NCBI GenBank assembly: GCA_044238605.1
Contig: JBIICY010000003.1
Location: forward strand, 186,001-250,000
Direction of reading: 5' to 3'
Source: UBA10438 sp044238605
Lineage (GTDB): Bacteria; Bacteroidota; Ignavibacteria; Kapaibacteriales; Kapaibacteriaceae
Length of the DNA: 64,000 bases
In this document: positions 33,801-41,316 of the stretch, piece by piece
Numbering within the stretch: position 1 is the stretch's first letter
Layout of the letters: each line of letters begins with the position of its first letter
Notes under the pieces: generated by a model
The model's input: the letters and a program-made list of their open reading frames with translations, nothing else
Told to the model about the DNA's origin: nothing
Databases searched by the model: none
Made by a program: the position numbers and the translations under genes

Positions 33801-35601
33801 AAACATCGCAGCCCCTGCGTTCTCCGTTCGTGTACAGATCAAGCCTGATGGTAATGAAGCTCAGCAGATCTACTGCCGTACGATTACTGTTCCAACGCTT
33901 GCTGGTAACCGTGAAGTTCTTCTTCCTTTCCCAGATGCTAACTTCCGTACAACAACTCCTGGCCAGTACAAGGTAACAGGTCGCATCTTCTTCCCAGGTA
34001 ATGACCTTGATACATTGAACGACTCTACGTTCTCAATGTTCCGTATGACGTTCGGTCCAGCGTTCGCTTATGAAACGAACCCGAACAATTCAACGAACGA
34101 TGTTCCTAAGCTTCAGTTCTCAGGAATAACAGGTAAGGGTCTTAACCACCGTGGCGGCAACGGTGGTGGCGCTGGCGCATCATGGGGTCAGCTTGCTGGT
34201 GCAGGCGCACAATACTCATCAGGTAGCTCATGGGGTCAAATTCCAGCAGGTGTTACAGCAGATGACTCATATGGTGCAGACGCTGGTAACGCATCTGGCC
34301 AGATCGCAATGCGTTTCACATTGTTCTCACAAGATACAGTTGCTGGTTACCAGGCTTACTGGGCAGAACTGAACCAGGATGTTCTGAACATCTCGTTCTC
34401 ATTGTATCGTGATCAAGGCGGTTTGCCTGGTGATGAGCGTATTGCAAACTCGACGATTCTTCGTCGTCGTGGTGAAGACGAAACAGGCGCTTTCAACGAG
34501 CCACAGTTTGGTAAGTATGTAACCTATCTCCTGAGCCAGCCAGTTATTATACCTCCTGGCGAATACTGGGCATCTGTAGCTCAAATGGGTACAGAAGGTT
34601 ACGAACTCGGCGCTTCTGAATCACGTATGGGTATGGTTACAACCCTTTACTCGGACATCCCAGTATATGGTATCGGTAACCGTACGCTTCTTATCGACAA
34701 GAACTTCCGTATCCGTAACCGTTCAGGAGCTCTCTTGAACGATAACCGCTTCGCATTTGAGTTGACACGTTTCTCAGGTGACTGGGCTCCGTTCACTCCA
34801 ACGATTGGTAATCCTGGATATCCACACCTCAATGCTTTGGGTTCAAGCCTTGGCTACCCAACATTTACTCGTGGTTCATGGATTCCATTGCTACGTCCGT
34901 ACTTCGGCAACCGTTCATTCTCTAGCCCGCCAATCTTTGTTGAGTGTGGTGTTCCAGTTGAACTTTCATACTTCGATGCAAAGGCACGTGCAACTGGTAT
35001 CGATGTATTCTGGGAAACAGCACAAGAGAAGAACAATGCAGGCTTCAATGTTGAGCGCCGTGCAACGAAGGAAATCACAAACCTCACAACTGGAAAGACG
35101 ATGCTTTCATGCGTAGACCGCACAAGCAGCGTAGAAAACCCATGGGTTGCAGTAGGTTTTGTTAACGGTGTTGGAAATTCGTCGAAGACAACGAACTACA
35201 AGTATTTCGATAACAACGTTTCAGTTGGAACGAAGTATGAGTATCGTCTGCGTCAGGTAGATGTGTCAGGTGCGCAATCATTCTCAAATGTTGTCAACGT
35301 TGAGTTTGGCAACGCAGCAGATGTTGCTCTTGATAACAACTTCCCGAATCCAACAAATGGCAAGACAACATTCACATTCACTGTACCATTCAGCTCACGC
35401 GTTAAGCTCGAGGTCTACGATCTCATGGGCAATGTTGTAAAGACTGTTTACGACAACATGGTTGCTGGTCAGTCAAATGCATATGCAGTTGAGTGGGATG
35501 GTCGTCACAATGATGGTACTGATGTTGCATCAGGATCATATATGTACAAGCTAACGGTAGGTGAGACAGTTCTTTCAAAGACACTCACAGTCGTTCGTTA
35601 A
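30883..35601 (+). CDS. Giant secreted surface protein with type A T9SS sorting domain
   Basis: 1572 residues with a signal peptide (about 1-22). A nidogen-like/adhesive module occurs at about residues 130-170 (ISIGFPFYFNGVRQ, FYVSTNGIIGL); most of the middle is beta-rich without a family I know. A Gly/Ser segment with two similar blocks (SWGQLAGAG, SWGQIPAG) is at about 1085-1145. Near the end are VELSYFDAKARATGIDVFWET with NNAGFNVERR, typical of a module preceding T9SS tails, then the sorting domain from FPNPTNGKTTF to TLTVVR. Codon use looks strongly biased (CGT, GGT, AAC, ACA, TCA), unlike neighbours, as in highly expressed genes. A structural surface or S-layer-like role is inferred. A terminator follows. 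Confidence 0.88.
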   Translation: MSRRLLLLVLMTGLMSATLATAGDGKDGEDVLRKSGPRTPVASYPLPFTITAANARTNPAISTGYYFVDSDDEAPDFWRPDPSQFVDTLTEPGTWRRIVSGPRQLPNSYWSDPTQNLYGGWAFFRNPGNVNDSTNDAFAGPISIGFPFYFNGVRQDSFYVSTNGIIGLSNRRYFYEYDQFGYPTVRARLEVTPGNFSAYDPSSDDVRARTGDGMTDATADNHGFLNVACGGNTATATGGLRSGANRTLDEASISGLWGTARPQLIAAAWDDLQVSVYNTADNAVDDFSRVYYKRSPSNDKLVIYYVNLTPVGAKTATVGGVTHNVTFNPNNRPSSGGEHYRFSLQVTLNRSDSSVVVQYERFSGIAPRSALSPHPATVWMRCNSTVGVTGAARRLNWSGFPTSTMPANTMLDYNTIKYTQYTEYLHNVDVGGTVRAVSSRNDDNTVPKDFLAIKFKQYKNIMRVINVSYRVRQLNNNANLAFSVVVPTAQANNYELLAGEERLGAMQPVAIVQSLTNDIQGPQGVNYVRQGVNFKVRFLIRNEATGKIVYNTSKSVTDAALRDTLLSGIYRCDINGNNQAYQPAGTFVLPYEFIKVVFPPFEPNPFIDDQIGRLLTTVIAEPKDSLNQPLGDQWPFDDTTSIRIFSMRRLASFNDDVTEYHLVGGAAMPSVLKWVNIETDVVDGDEVTNNPPPPRGEFAAANSDIYRLKSPVIRLNRVNLGNVDIPAVGTYGGDELRSFPINLTRKKRAVLSISYQRTGKLTSISRGFSDNRLIGPEHRVNMMAVNGFTPGYRNPDEVWVEFARPSNDQLNGITNIQNWVLDPQARGTLYLQPFRVWGGGGYARGYDLADYNLQQTASLNPPLGGFREDLYDDGKDNEYYKVTIPIPDTVINWVNEGARNFRFRLRARCLNNSTPPLPADDEDNFYVDNVKILYPDEVTDVEFSNIQLIWPYTMAPASQATRVPVRVKISNNTNIAAPAFSVRVQIKPDGNEAQQIYCRTITVPTLAGNREVLLPFPDANFRTTTPGQYKVTGRIFFPGNDLDTLNDSTFSMFRMTFGPAFAYETNPNNSTNDVPKLQFSGITGKGLNHRGGNGGGAGASWGQLAGAGAQYSSGSSWGQIPAGVTADDSYGADAGNASGQIAMRFTLFSQDTVAGYQAYWAELNQDVLNISFSLYRDQGGLPGDERIANSTILRRRGEDETGAFNEPQFGKYVTYLLSQPVIIPPGEYWASVAQMGTEGYELGASESRMGMVTTLYSDIPVYGIGNRTLLIDKNFRIRNRSGALLNDNRFAFELTRFSGDWAPFTPTIGNPGYPHLNALGSSLGYPTFTRGSWIPLLRPYFGNRSFSSPPIFVECGVPVELSYFDAKARATGIDVFWETAQEKNNAGFNVERRATKEITNLTTGKTMLSCVDRTSSVENPWVAVGFVNGVGNSSKTTNYKYFDNNVSVGTKYEYRLRQVDVSGAQSFSNVVNVEFGNAADVALDNNFPNPTNGKTTFTFTVPFSSRVKLEVYDLMGNVVKTVYDNMVAGQSNAYAVEWDGRHNDGTDVASGSYMYKLTVGETVLSKTLTVVR

Positions 35602-35623
35602 GACATAGTTGCCTCGATTATAT

Positions 35624-35665
35624 AGAGCCCCTGGCGCGCTTGCGTCAGGGGCTCTTTCTTTATTG
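35624..35665 (+). terminator. Intrinsic terminator after the giant surface-protein gene
   Basis: A 14-bp stem AGAGCCCCTGgCGC / GCGtCAGGGGCTCT with one mismatch (35624-35655), loop GCTT, followed by TTCTTTATT. Strong. Confidence 0.85.
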
Positions 35666-35688
35666 CTAATCCGTAAGTTGCAGCCATC

Positions 35689-36666
35689 ATGACTGATCAA
35701 CGACTAGAAGCGCTAATGCGCTCAGCTTTGTTATCGCAGGCAAATGTTCTGCACCAGATCGCAGCAGATTCGCTGTCGTGTATGGCTACGTCGGCCCTCC
35801 ATATCTCTACCAGTGAACGAGTGTTGATCACAGGAGTAGGGAAGTCGGCGTTTATAGCTCAGAAGATGTCCGCATCATTGATAAGCATTGGCATAGAGTC
35901 CAGATTCCTGCACCCAACAGATGCTCTGCATGGCGACATAGGCATTGTACGTGACAATACGGTGCTGATCGTATTTAGCAAAAGCGGGCAAACTGAGGAA
36001 CTGCGCAAGCTGCTTGAAATCCAACAGCTACATTCGGTATCGAGAATAATTGTTACTGCCAGCAGAAATGCAGCGATTGTGCGCGACGGAGACTTATCGA
36101 TAGTTATGCCAGATATCACGGAGTATGACACTGATAATCTACTACCCACTGCAAGCACAACGACCTCCATGGCTATTGCAGACTTGTTAGTAGCATCTGT
36201 TGCATCGTTGCTGGAATCCGCTTCGTCTGTTTTGCAGATTACACATCCTAAAGGTACAATTGGCAAACTCGTTACTACTACTGTTGGTGAGATTCTGCCT
36301 AGTCTTCCTGCTCTGCCAGTAGTGGTTTCACCGTGCAGTCTAAAGGATGCTCTGACTGTGCTCCATGAGCATGCCCGTGGTATTGTCTGTGGCGTTAACA
36401 GCTCGCATAGAATTACGGGTATTCTAACAGATGGAGATGTTCGAAGACTAGTGCAAACGGGACAGGACTTATCATGCCTTGAGTTTGATGCTGTCGCGAC
36501 ACAGCATCCAATAACGGTTCCTGTAACAGCTACGCTTCACGAAGCACTGCGTTTGATGGAAGACAGAACGGGAAAGATTTCGGTTCTACCAATTGTAGAT
36601 AGCAGTGACGTTTTGCAAGGTGTTATACACTTGCATGACGTTGTTGCCTATACCGTTGACGGCTAA
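35689..36666 (+). CDS. kdsD: D-arabinose 5-phosphate isomerase (KpsF/GutQ family)
   Basis: 325 residues. Interconverts ribulose 5-phosphate and arabinose 5-phosphate, the first step to Kdo of the lipopolysaccharide core. Seen: SIS domain (about 20-170; GVGKSAFIAQKMSASLISIG, LHGDIGIV, FSKSGQTEELRKLL, LPTASTTTSMAIADLL) and two CBS domains (about 200-325; GIVCGVN, GILTDGDVRRL, GVIHLHDVV). Indicates an LPS-bearing outer membrane. It stands after the terminator of the giant gene and converges with the RodZ-like gene eight bases away. Confidence 0.93.
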   Translation: MTDQRLEALMRSALLSQANVLHQIAADSLSCMATSALHISTSERVLITGVGKSAFIAQKMSASLISIGIESRFLHPTDALHGDIGIVRDNTVLIVFSKSGQTEELRKLLEIQQLHSVSRIIVTASRNAAIVRDGDLSIVMPDITEYDTDNLLPTASTTTSMAIADLLVASVASLLESASSVLQITHPKGTIGKLVTTTVGEILPSLPALPVVVSPCSLKDALTVLHEHARGIVCGVNSSHRITGILTDGDVRRLVQTGQDLSCLEFDAVATQHPITVPVTATLHEALRLMEDRTGKISVLPIVDSSDVLQGVIHLHDVVAYTVDG

Positions 36667-36674
36667 CGTTGTTG

Positions 36675-37553
36675 TCAGCGAGGTGCCTTGCCGGTGTCAG
36701 GACGTGCATTGCCGGTGTCAGGACGTGCATTGCCATTGGCAGTAGGCCGCACCGGAGCGTTAGAAGCGATGATCTCTTTCCTCGTGATCGTGAGCTCGCG
36801 CAGCACTTCATTCGGCTTTGCAAACTGACGAAACGGTTCGCCATTTCGTGAAAACCGAATCGCACCGGCATTGAAGATGTTATTGATCACGAACCGGTCC
36901 ATTGCTCCCCAAGTGTATTCATTATTCGGTAGCAACAGTACCTTCTCGTTTCGTTTATTGTCAATCGTAATTGTGAATTCACTTGTATCCATCGTAATTG
37001 CTAGTAGCCGCAACGAGTCTTGCGCACCTATCTCAACCACAGCAGTCCCGTCAATGTTGCCATTCTCGCCAGACGAATTCTTAACAATGACGTAAATGGC
37101 AACGGCAAGTCCCAGCAGCACGGCAGCAATAACAGCATAGCGTTTGACTGGCGACTGCTTCCTGCGAAACATTGCTGCGTAGACACCTTGGACACTGCTC
37201 TTCGACTGCTCAATCAAGTTGGAAACGGTGTCAGAGGTTCGCTCGATATTCTCGGATGCGCTGTAGGCCGCCGATGGTGGACCGTCTTGATAGTAACGAG
37301 AGGTCGAAGCTCCCGAATCCTGAGCATCCAATACCTGTTGAATCAACCTTTGGATTTCATTGGGAGATATGTGCAGTGCGCCCGCTAAGGTTTTGATGAA
37401 TGAGCGAACGTAAACGGCTGGAAGCACGTTATACATACCGCGTTCCAAAGCAACGATGTACGGCTCTCGTACCTTAGTAAGGTTCGCAAGCTCAGAGGTG
37501 GATAAACCACGGGCCACTCTCTCTTTGCGCAGTCGCTCGGCAAGTGGGTCCAT
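36675..37553 (-). CDS. RodZ-like helix-turn-helix membrane protein
   Basis: 292 residues from ATG 37553 (MDPLAERLRKERVARGLS). Order: an Xre-type HTH (about 5-70, LSTSELANLTKVREPYIVALERG), a Ser-rich linker, one membrane helix (about residues 165-185, YAVIAAVLLGLAVAIYVIV), and a periplasmic DUF4115-like domain. RodZ family proteins anchor MreB and shape the cell; they seldom act as regulators. The tail holds a tandem heptapeptide (NARPDTG twice) from a 21-base direct repeat. Divergent from a PH-like membrane gene with an inverted repeat between. Confidence 0.78.
   Translation of the reverse strand: MDPLAERLRKERVARGLSTSELANLTKVREPYIVALERGMYNVLPAVYVRSFIKTLAGALHISPNEIQRLIQQVLDAQDSGASTSRYYQDGPPSAAYSASENIERTSDTVSNLIEQSKSSVQGVYAAMFRRKQSPVKRYAVIAAVLLGLAVAIYVIVKNSSGENGNIDGTAVVEIGAQDSLRLLAITMDTSEFTITIDNKRNEKVLLLPNNEYTWGAMDRFVINNIFNAGAIRFSRNGEPFRQFAKPNEVLRELTITRKEIIASNAPVRPTANGNARPDTGNARPDTGKAPR
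36688..36729. repeat. Two tandem 21-base repeats in the RodZ-like C-terminus
   Basis: Two identical 21-base units (36688-36708 and 36709-36729), each starting TTGCCGGTGTCAGG on the plus strand, encode two copies of NARPDTG; a partial third unit follows. Prone to copy-number change by slippage. Confidence 0.9.
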
Positions 37554-37581
37554 TCGGTGCTCGGAAAACGGTGGAAATACG

Positions 37582-37610
37582 ATACCGCAAATATGTCCTA
37601 AATGCGGTAT
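37582..37610. promoter_or_regulatory. Operator-like inverted repeat between divergent genes
   Basis: Perfect 8-bp arms ATACCGCA (37582-37589) and TGCGGTAT (37603-37610), centres 21 bases apart, lie in the 87-base gap between the RodZ-like gene and the membrane gene at 37641. A near -7 element, CATATTTG on the minus strand (37595 to 37588), falls within it and would serve the RodZ-like gene. Confidence 0.45.
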
Positions 37611-37640
37611 AGTAAAAAGTAAAAATGTAGACATTCGGAG

Positions 37641-38207
37641 ATGCCGGTGAACTGGTCAATGTTTCCATACGGGGCTTACGTAGCCTTCGCATTTGCGTGT
37701 ATCATGTTTGGCGGACTAGCCTATCGTCAGATCATTGATACGCTTGAGCTGCGCGCTGAACAAACAGGCGAGGATTTGGACTTTTGCATCAGTGCGCCTG
37801 GAGTTCTGCTTCTAGCTGCAGGCGGCCTGCTCCTTATCCCAGTAAGCTGGCTGTGCTATGGAACCGAAAGTCCTACGATATGGAAATATGCGCTGCCACT
37901 GGTTGGCTTGGTCCAGCTTTTCCAGCTCTCGCTCCGGCTCTACTTCCAGCGCCTACGGCTACGCACACGGGCGATAGTTATCCGGTACGTCCTGCGCGCC
38001 AGTTCAGCGATTGTGCGCTTCGAGGAGATCGAGCGAATTGTGACGCAGAGGAATATGCTCTGGAGCACAATAACAATCTATCACACGAACAATAAGGCAA
38101 CTTCCTTTCGTATTTTTCCCCTGTCGGAACCAATGATTCTTCAGAGAATCCAGGCACTCTCAGGTGTTGCAGCGTTGGTTCGCGACGAGCACACACCATC
38201 ATCCTGA
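37641..38207 (+). CDS. Membrane protein with PH-like C-terminal domain, unknown
   Basis: 188 residues. Three hydrophobic segments: about residues 9-28 (AYVAFAFACIMFGGLAY), 50-72 (APGVLLLAAGGLLLIPVSWL), and 84-98 (LPLVGLVQLFQLSLRLY). The remaining cytoplasmic part (ALSSFEEIERIV-like RFEEIERIVTQRNMLWSTITIYHTNN) resembles bacterial PH (bPH) domains. I recognise no named family. Eleven bases before the AtuA gene start on the same strand. Confidence 0.65.
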   Translation: MPVNWSMFPYGAYVAFAFACIMFGGLAYRQIIDTLELRAEQTGEDLDFCISAPGVLLLAAGGLLLIPVSWLCYGTESPTIWKYALPLVGLVQLFQLSLRLYFQRLRLRTRAIVIRYVLRASSAIVRFEEIERIVTQRNMLWSTITIYHTNNKATSFRIFPLSEPMILQRIQALSGVAALVRDEHTPSS

Positions 38208-38217
38208 TACGAACACC

Positions 38218-39576
38218 ATGAAATCTTCTATTCGAATCGCCTCCGGACAGGGTTTTTGGGGCGATCTGCAGCGAGCCCCTTTCGAACAAGTAACTCGCGG
38301 GCAGATTGACTACCTGATGATGGACTACTTGGCAGAAGTCACGATGTCCATTCTGCAAAAGCAGAAAATGCGCAATCCCGATTTGGGCTACGCTCGAGAT
38401 CTTGTCGATGTCTGCGAGGAGATCCTTCCGCACATCGTCGAGAAGGGAATAACGCTCATTACCAACGGGGGTGGCGTAAATCCACTTGCCGCTAGAGACA
38501 AGATCTTTGAGGTGGCAAGGGGCTTGGGGATACGCGGACTAAAGATTGGCGTTGTGATTGGTGACGACATTCTGTCTCAAATCGATGGACTCATCGAACA
38601 AGGGCACGAGATGAAGCACATGGAAACCGGTGCTCCGATCTCATCAGTAAAGCACAAACTTCTCAGCGCTAATGTCTATACCGGCGCCTGGCCAATCGTA
38701 GAAGCCCTGCGCTCTGGAGCGCAGATCATCATCACTGGGCGTACAACGGATACGGGGCTAACATTGGCACCAATGATCCATGAGTTTGGTTGGAAGGAAG
38801 ATGACTGGGACAGGCTGGCTGCTGGTACAGTTGCAGGGCACATCAATGAATGCGGTGCGCAAGCCAGCGGTGGAAATTTCCTCGGCGACTGGCGCTCTGT
38901 GCCGAACATGGACGACATTGGCTTTCCGATCATTGAGGCCTTCCCTGACGGTAGCTTTGTTGTAACAAAGCATGAGGGAACGGGTGGCATGGTCTCCCGT
39001 GAGACCGTAAGCGAACAGCTGATGTACGAAATTGGCGATCCAACATCGTATATCACCCCAGACTGTATCGCTGATTTTTCAACGATTCAGCTTGATGACC
39101 TAGGTAACGACCGAGTTCGTGTGCACGGTATCAAGGGGCGCCCCAACACGCCGACGCTCAAAGTCAGCGCATCCTATCTTGACGGTTATGTAGCGTTTGG
39201 ATCATTGACATACTCTGCACCAGATGCATACGAAAAAGCACGTGCTGCCGACGTAGTTCTGCGCAAACGGTTAGATCGGCTTGGTCTTACGTTTGATGAA
39301 GTGCGGACCGAGTATGTCGGTATGAATGCATGTTACGGACCAATTGCGGCAGCGATCGAACCAAACGAGGTGATGATGCGCATCGGTGTTCGTGGCAAGG
39401 ATAAAAAAACGATTGAGCGTTTTGCCAAAGAGATTGCGCCACTCATCCTAACTGGTCCGCCAAGTGTTACAGGCTTTTCGGGCGGTCGTCCAAAAGCAAC
39501 AGATGTTGTAGCATACTTCCCAGCCTTACTTGACAGAAAGGTTGTGGATATGCGAGTGATCGTCGATGAGATCTAG
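38218..39576 (+). CDS. AtuA family protein (DUF1446, acyclic terpene utilisation-like)
   Basis: 452 residues from ATG 38218 (MKSSIRIASGQGFWGD). Seen: RIASGQGFWGDLQRAPFEQV, DYLMMDYLAEVTMSIL, ITNGGGVNPLAARDKI, AQIIITGRTTDTGLTLAPMIHEFGW, AGHINECGAQASGGNF, PDGSFVVTKHEGTGGMVS and GMNACYGPI. AtuA of Pseudomonas lies in the citronellol/geraniol pathway, but its reaction is unproved, and many members occur away from terpene genes, as here. It overlaps the DUF2279 gene by 11 bases. Function in this organism is unknown. Confidence 0.88.
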   Translation: MKSSIRIASGQGFWGDLQRAPFEQVTRGQIDYLMMDYLAEVTMSILQKQKMRNPDLGYARDLVDVCEEILPHIVEKGITLITNGGGVNPLAARDKIFEVARGLGIRGLKIGVVIGDDILSQIDGLIEQGHEMKHMETGAPISSVKHKLLSANVYTGAWPIVEALRSGAQIIITGRTTDTGLTLAPMIHEFGWKEDDWDRLAAGTVAGHINECGAQASGGNFLGDWRSVPNMDDIGFPIIEAFPDGSFVVTKHEGTGGMVSRETVSEQLMYEIGDPTSYITPDCIADFSTIQLDDLGNDRVRVHGIKGRPNTPTLKVSASYLDGYVAFGSLTYSAPDAYEKARAADVVLRKRLDRLGLTFDEVRTEYVGMNACYGPIAAAIEPNEVMMRIGVRGKDKKTIERFAKEIAPLILTGPPSVTGFSGGRPKATDVVAYFPALLDRKVVDMRVIVDEI

Positions 39577-40561
39577 TCTACTGGCAGTTGCTATGGCTGT
39601 TGCGGCTCTAAGCTGCAGAGGCCAGGAGACAACCGACAGCGTGTATCTTACACGAGATGAGTTTCGTTTTGCAGACGATCCTCGGTACACGCTCTCCGGC
39701 GGCACACCCCGACGTCACACCCAGGTGCAGCCAGTGTCGGCCATTGCACTAGGGACAGCATACACTGGCTTGTTTGTGTTCCTGAACTACCAAATGAGTA
39801 ATTCCTGGTGGCAGCGTAACGTGGACTTTCGCGTGATTGAAGACGGGGATTATGCGCGCTACGCCGATAAGGTCGGACATATGTATACAGGATACGTATC
39901 GAGCACCGTCTGTGGTGATCTTCTGATGGAATGTGGATTTGATTATACCACATCTACGTGGCTTGGAGCTGCAATGGGACTCGGCTACATGACGTATGTG
40001 GAATACCAAGACGGACATGGTGCCAATTGGGGATTCTCGCCCTCGGATGCACTAGCAAATACAGCGGGTGCCGCCATATATGTTGCGCGAAACCTCTCCC
40101 CATTTGCGCAGAACTTTATGCCGCGATGGTCATACATGCCAGTGCAGGTTGTTGGTGAACAACCAACGAACGGACGTGATGTAACTGTGCTGGATGATTA
40201 CAACGCAACCACATTTTGGATTGCCTGTAATGTTCATAATCTGCTGCCGGAGAACTTGCAGAAGTACTGGCCTGACTGGATGATGATCTCTGCAGGATAT
40301 GGAATTAGCAATTATGAGGTCTACCCAGCAAATCCCGATGGGTCGTTGTCTCCTTCGCCCCTTCCCATTAAGAGGCGGTTCTTACTTGGAATCGATTATA
40401 ATTGGGTGAAGATCCTCCCTGAAGCAACATCTATGGGCTTCTTGAATTATCTTCGACAAGGATTGAACTACGTACGCCTGCCCGGACCAACACTCGAGTT
40501 TGGCGATGACGGTGTTCGATTTGGCTTATTCTATCCCTTTGCTATCGTGGTGCCCTTCTGA
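39566..40561 (+). CDS. DUF2279 family predicted periplasmic/outer-membrane protein
   Basis: 331 residues from ATG 39566, inside the end of the AtuA gene. An N-terminal signal (MRSSLLAVAMAVAALSC) ends in a Cys; the lipobox is imperfect, so lipoprotein status is uncertain. The middle has DKVGHMYTGYVSSTVCGDLL, GAAMGLGYMTYVEYQDG and the conserved GFSPSDALANTAGA block of the YfiM/DUF2279 group. The end alternates aromatic and polar residues as in outer-membrane strands. Role unknown. Its TGA stop overlaps the apparent CTG start of the next gene. Confidence 0.75.
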   Translation: MRSSLLAVAMAVAALSCRGQETTDSVYLTRDEFRFADDPRYTLSGGTPRRHTQVQPVSAIALGTAYTGLFVFLNYQMSNSWWQRNVDFRVIEDGDYARYADKVGHMYTGYVSSTVCGDLLMECGFDYTTSTWLGAAMGLGYMTYVEYQDGHGANWGFSPSDALANTAGAAIYVARNLSPFAQNFMPRWSYMPVQVVGEQPTNGRDVTVLDDYNATTFWIACNVHNLLPENLQKYWPDWMMISAGYGISNYEVYPANPDGSLSPSPLPIKRRFLLGIDYNWVKILPEATSMGFLNYLRQGLNYVRLPGPTLEFGDDGVRFGLFYPFAIVVPF

Positions 40562-41295
40562 AAATCAGCATCATTGTTCCCACCTATCAAGAGGAAAAGC
40601 TCTTAGAGAACACGCTTCAAGTGTTTAGCCGCGAATGGCGAATGCTGCATGATGCCGAGCTTATCGTAAGCGATGGCGGCAGCACCGACGCCACGCTGGA
40701 TATAGCCAGGAAGCATGCAGATGTTGTTGTGCTCCACGAAGAGCCCAGACGACAGACCATTGCCGAAGGCCGCAATCAGGGGGCTTGTAATGCCAAGGGC
40801 GATGTGCTTGTATTCATCAACGGCGATACGGTTCCCAAGAACCTTGATGTGTTCACAGCTTGCCTAGCCGCGTTTGCCATCCGTACTGGACGCTATGCGA
40901 GAGCTTCGGCCTTGGCATGCCCAGTAAGTTTTGCCGATTCGGAGCAGCAGTTCCGAGATCGTGTCTTTCATGTTGTCTACAACTCGTACGTCCGCCTTCT
41001 CTCCTTGCTCAGAGTGGGCGCTGGCAGGGGAGAATGCCAGGTGGTGCGTCGAGAGATGTTTGAGCGCGTAGGCGGATACCGCAAGGAGCTCGTTGCTGGG
41101 GAGGACTTTGACCTGTTTGCGCGAATTGGGCTGCGCGGGCGAGTTCTGTTTGCGCATGAGCTGCACGTTATTGAGTCGCCAAGAAGGTTCCGCAAGTTTG
41201 GGTATCTTCGCGTGCTCGGATCATGGACTGTTAACGCTCTCAGCGTCATGTTCACGGGCCGTTCATCGTCTGATGAATGGGAGCCTGTTCGGTAA
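40558..41295 (+). CDS. Glycosyltransferase family 2 protein (CTG start inferred)
   Basis: 245 residues. The conserved N-terminus KISIIVPTYQEEKLLENTL lies directly upstream of the nearest usual start (GTG 40621), which would remove it. The only in-frame codon able to start it is CTG at 40558, overlapping the DUF2279 TGA as CTGA. Other blocks: LIVSDGGSTDATLDIA, EGRNQGACNAKGDVLVFINGDT (metal-binding Asp), GRGECQVVRREMFERVGGYRKELVAGEDFDLFAR. The fold is GT-A and resembles the TIGR04283 subgroup. Donor and acceptor are unknown. The C-terminus has no clear membrane helix. Confidence 0.82.
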   Translation: MKISIIVPTYQEEKLLENTLQVFSREWRMLHDAELIVSDGGSTDATLDIARKHADVVVLHEEPRRQTIAEGRNQGACNAKGDVLVFINGDTVPKNLDVFTACLAAFAIRTGRYARASALACPVSFADSEQQFRDRVFHVVYNSYVRLLSLLRVGAGRGECQVVRREMFERVGGYRKELVAGEDFDLFARIGLRGRVLFAHELHVIESPRRFRKFGYLRVLGSWTVNALSVMFTGRSSSDEWEPVR

Positions 41296-41316
41296 TTATC
41301 CTCTCGAAAAACAACA

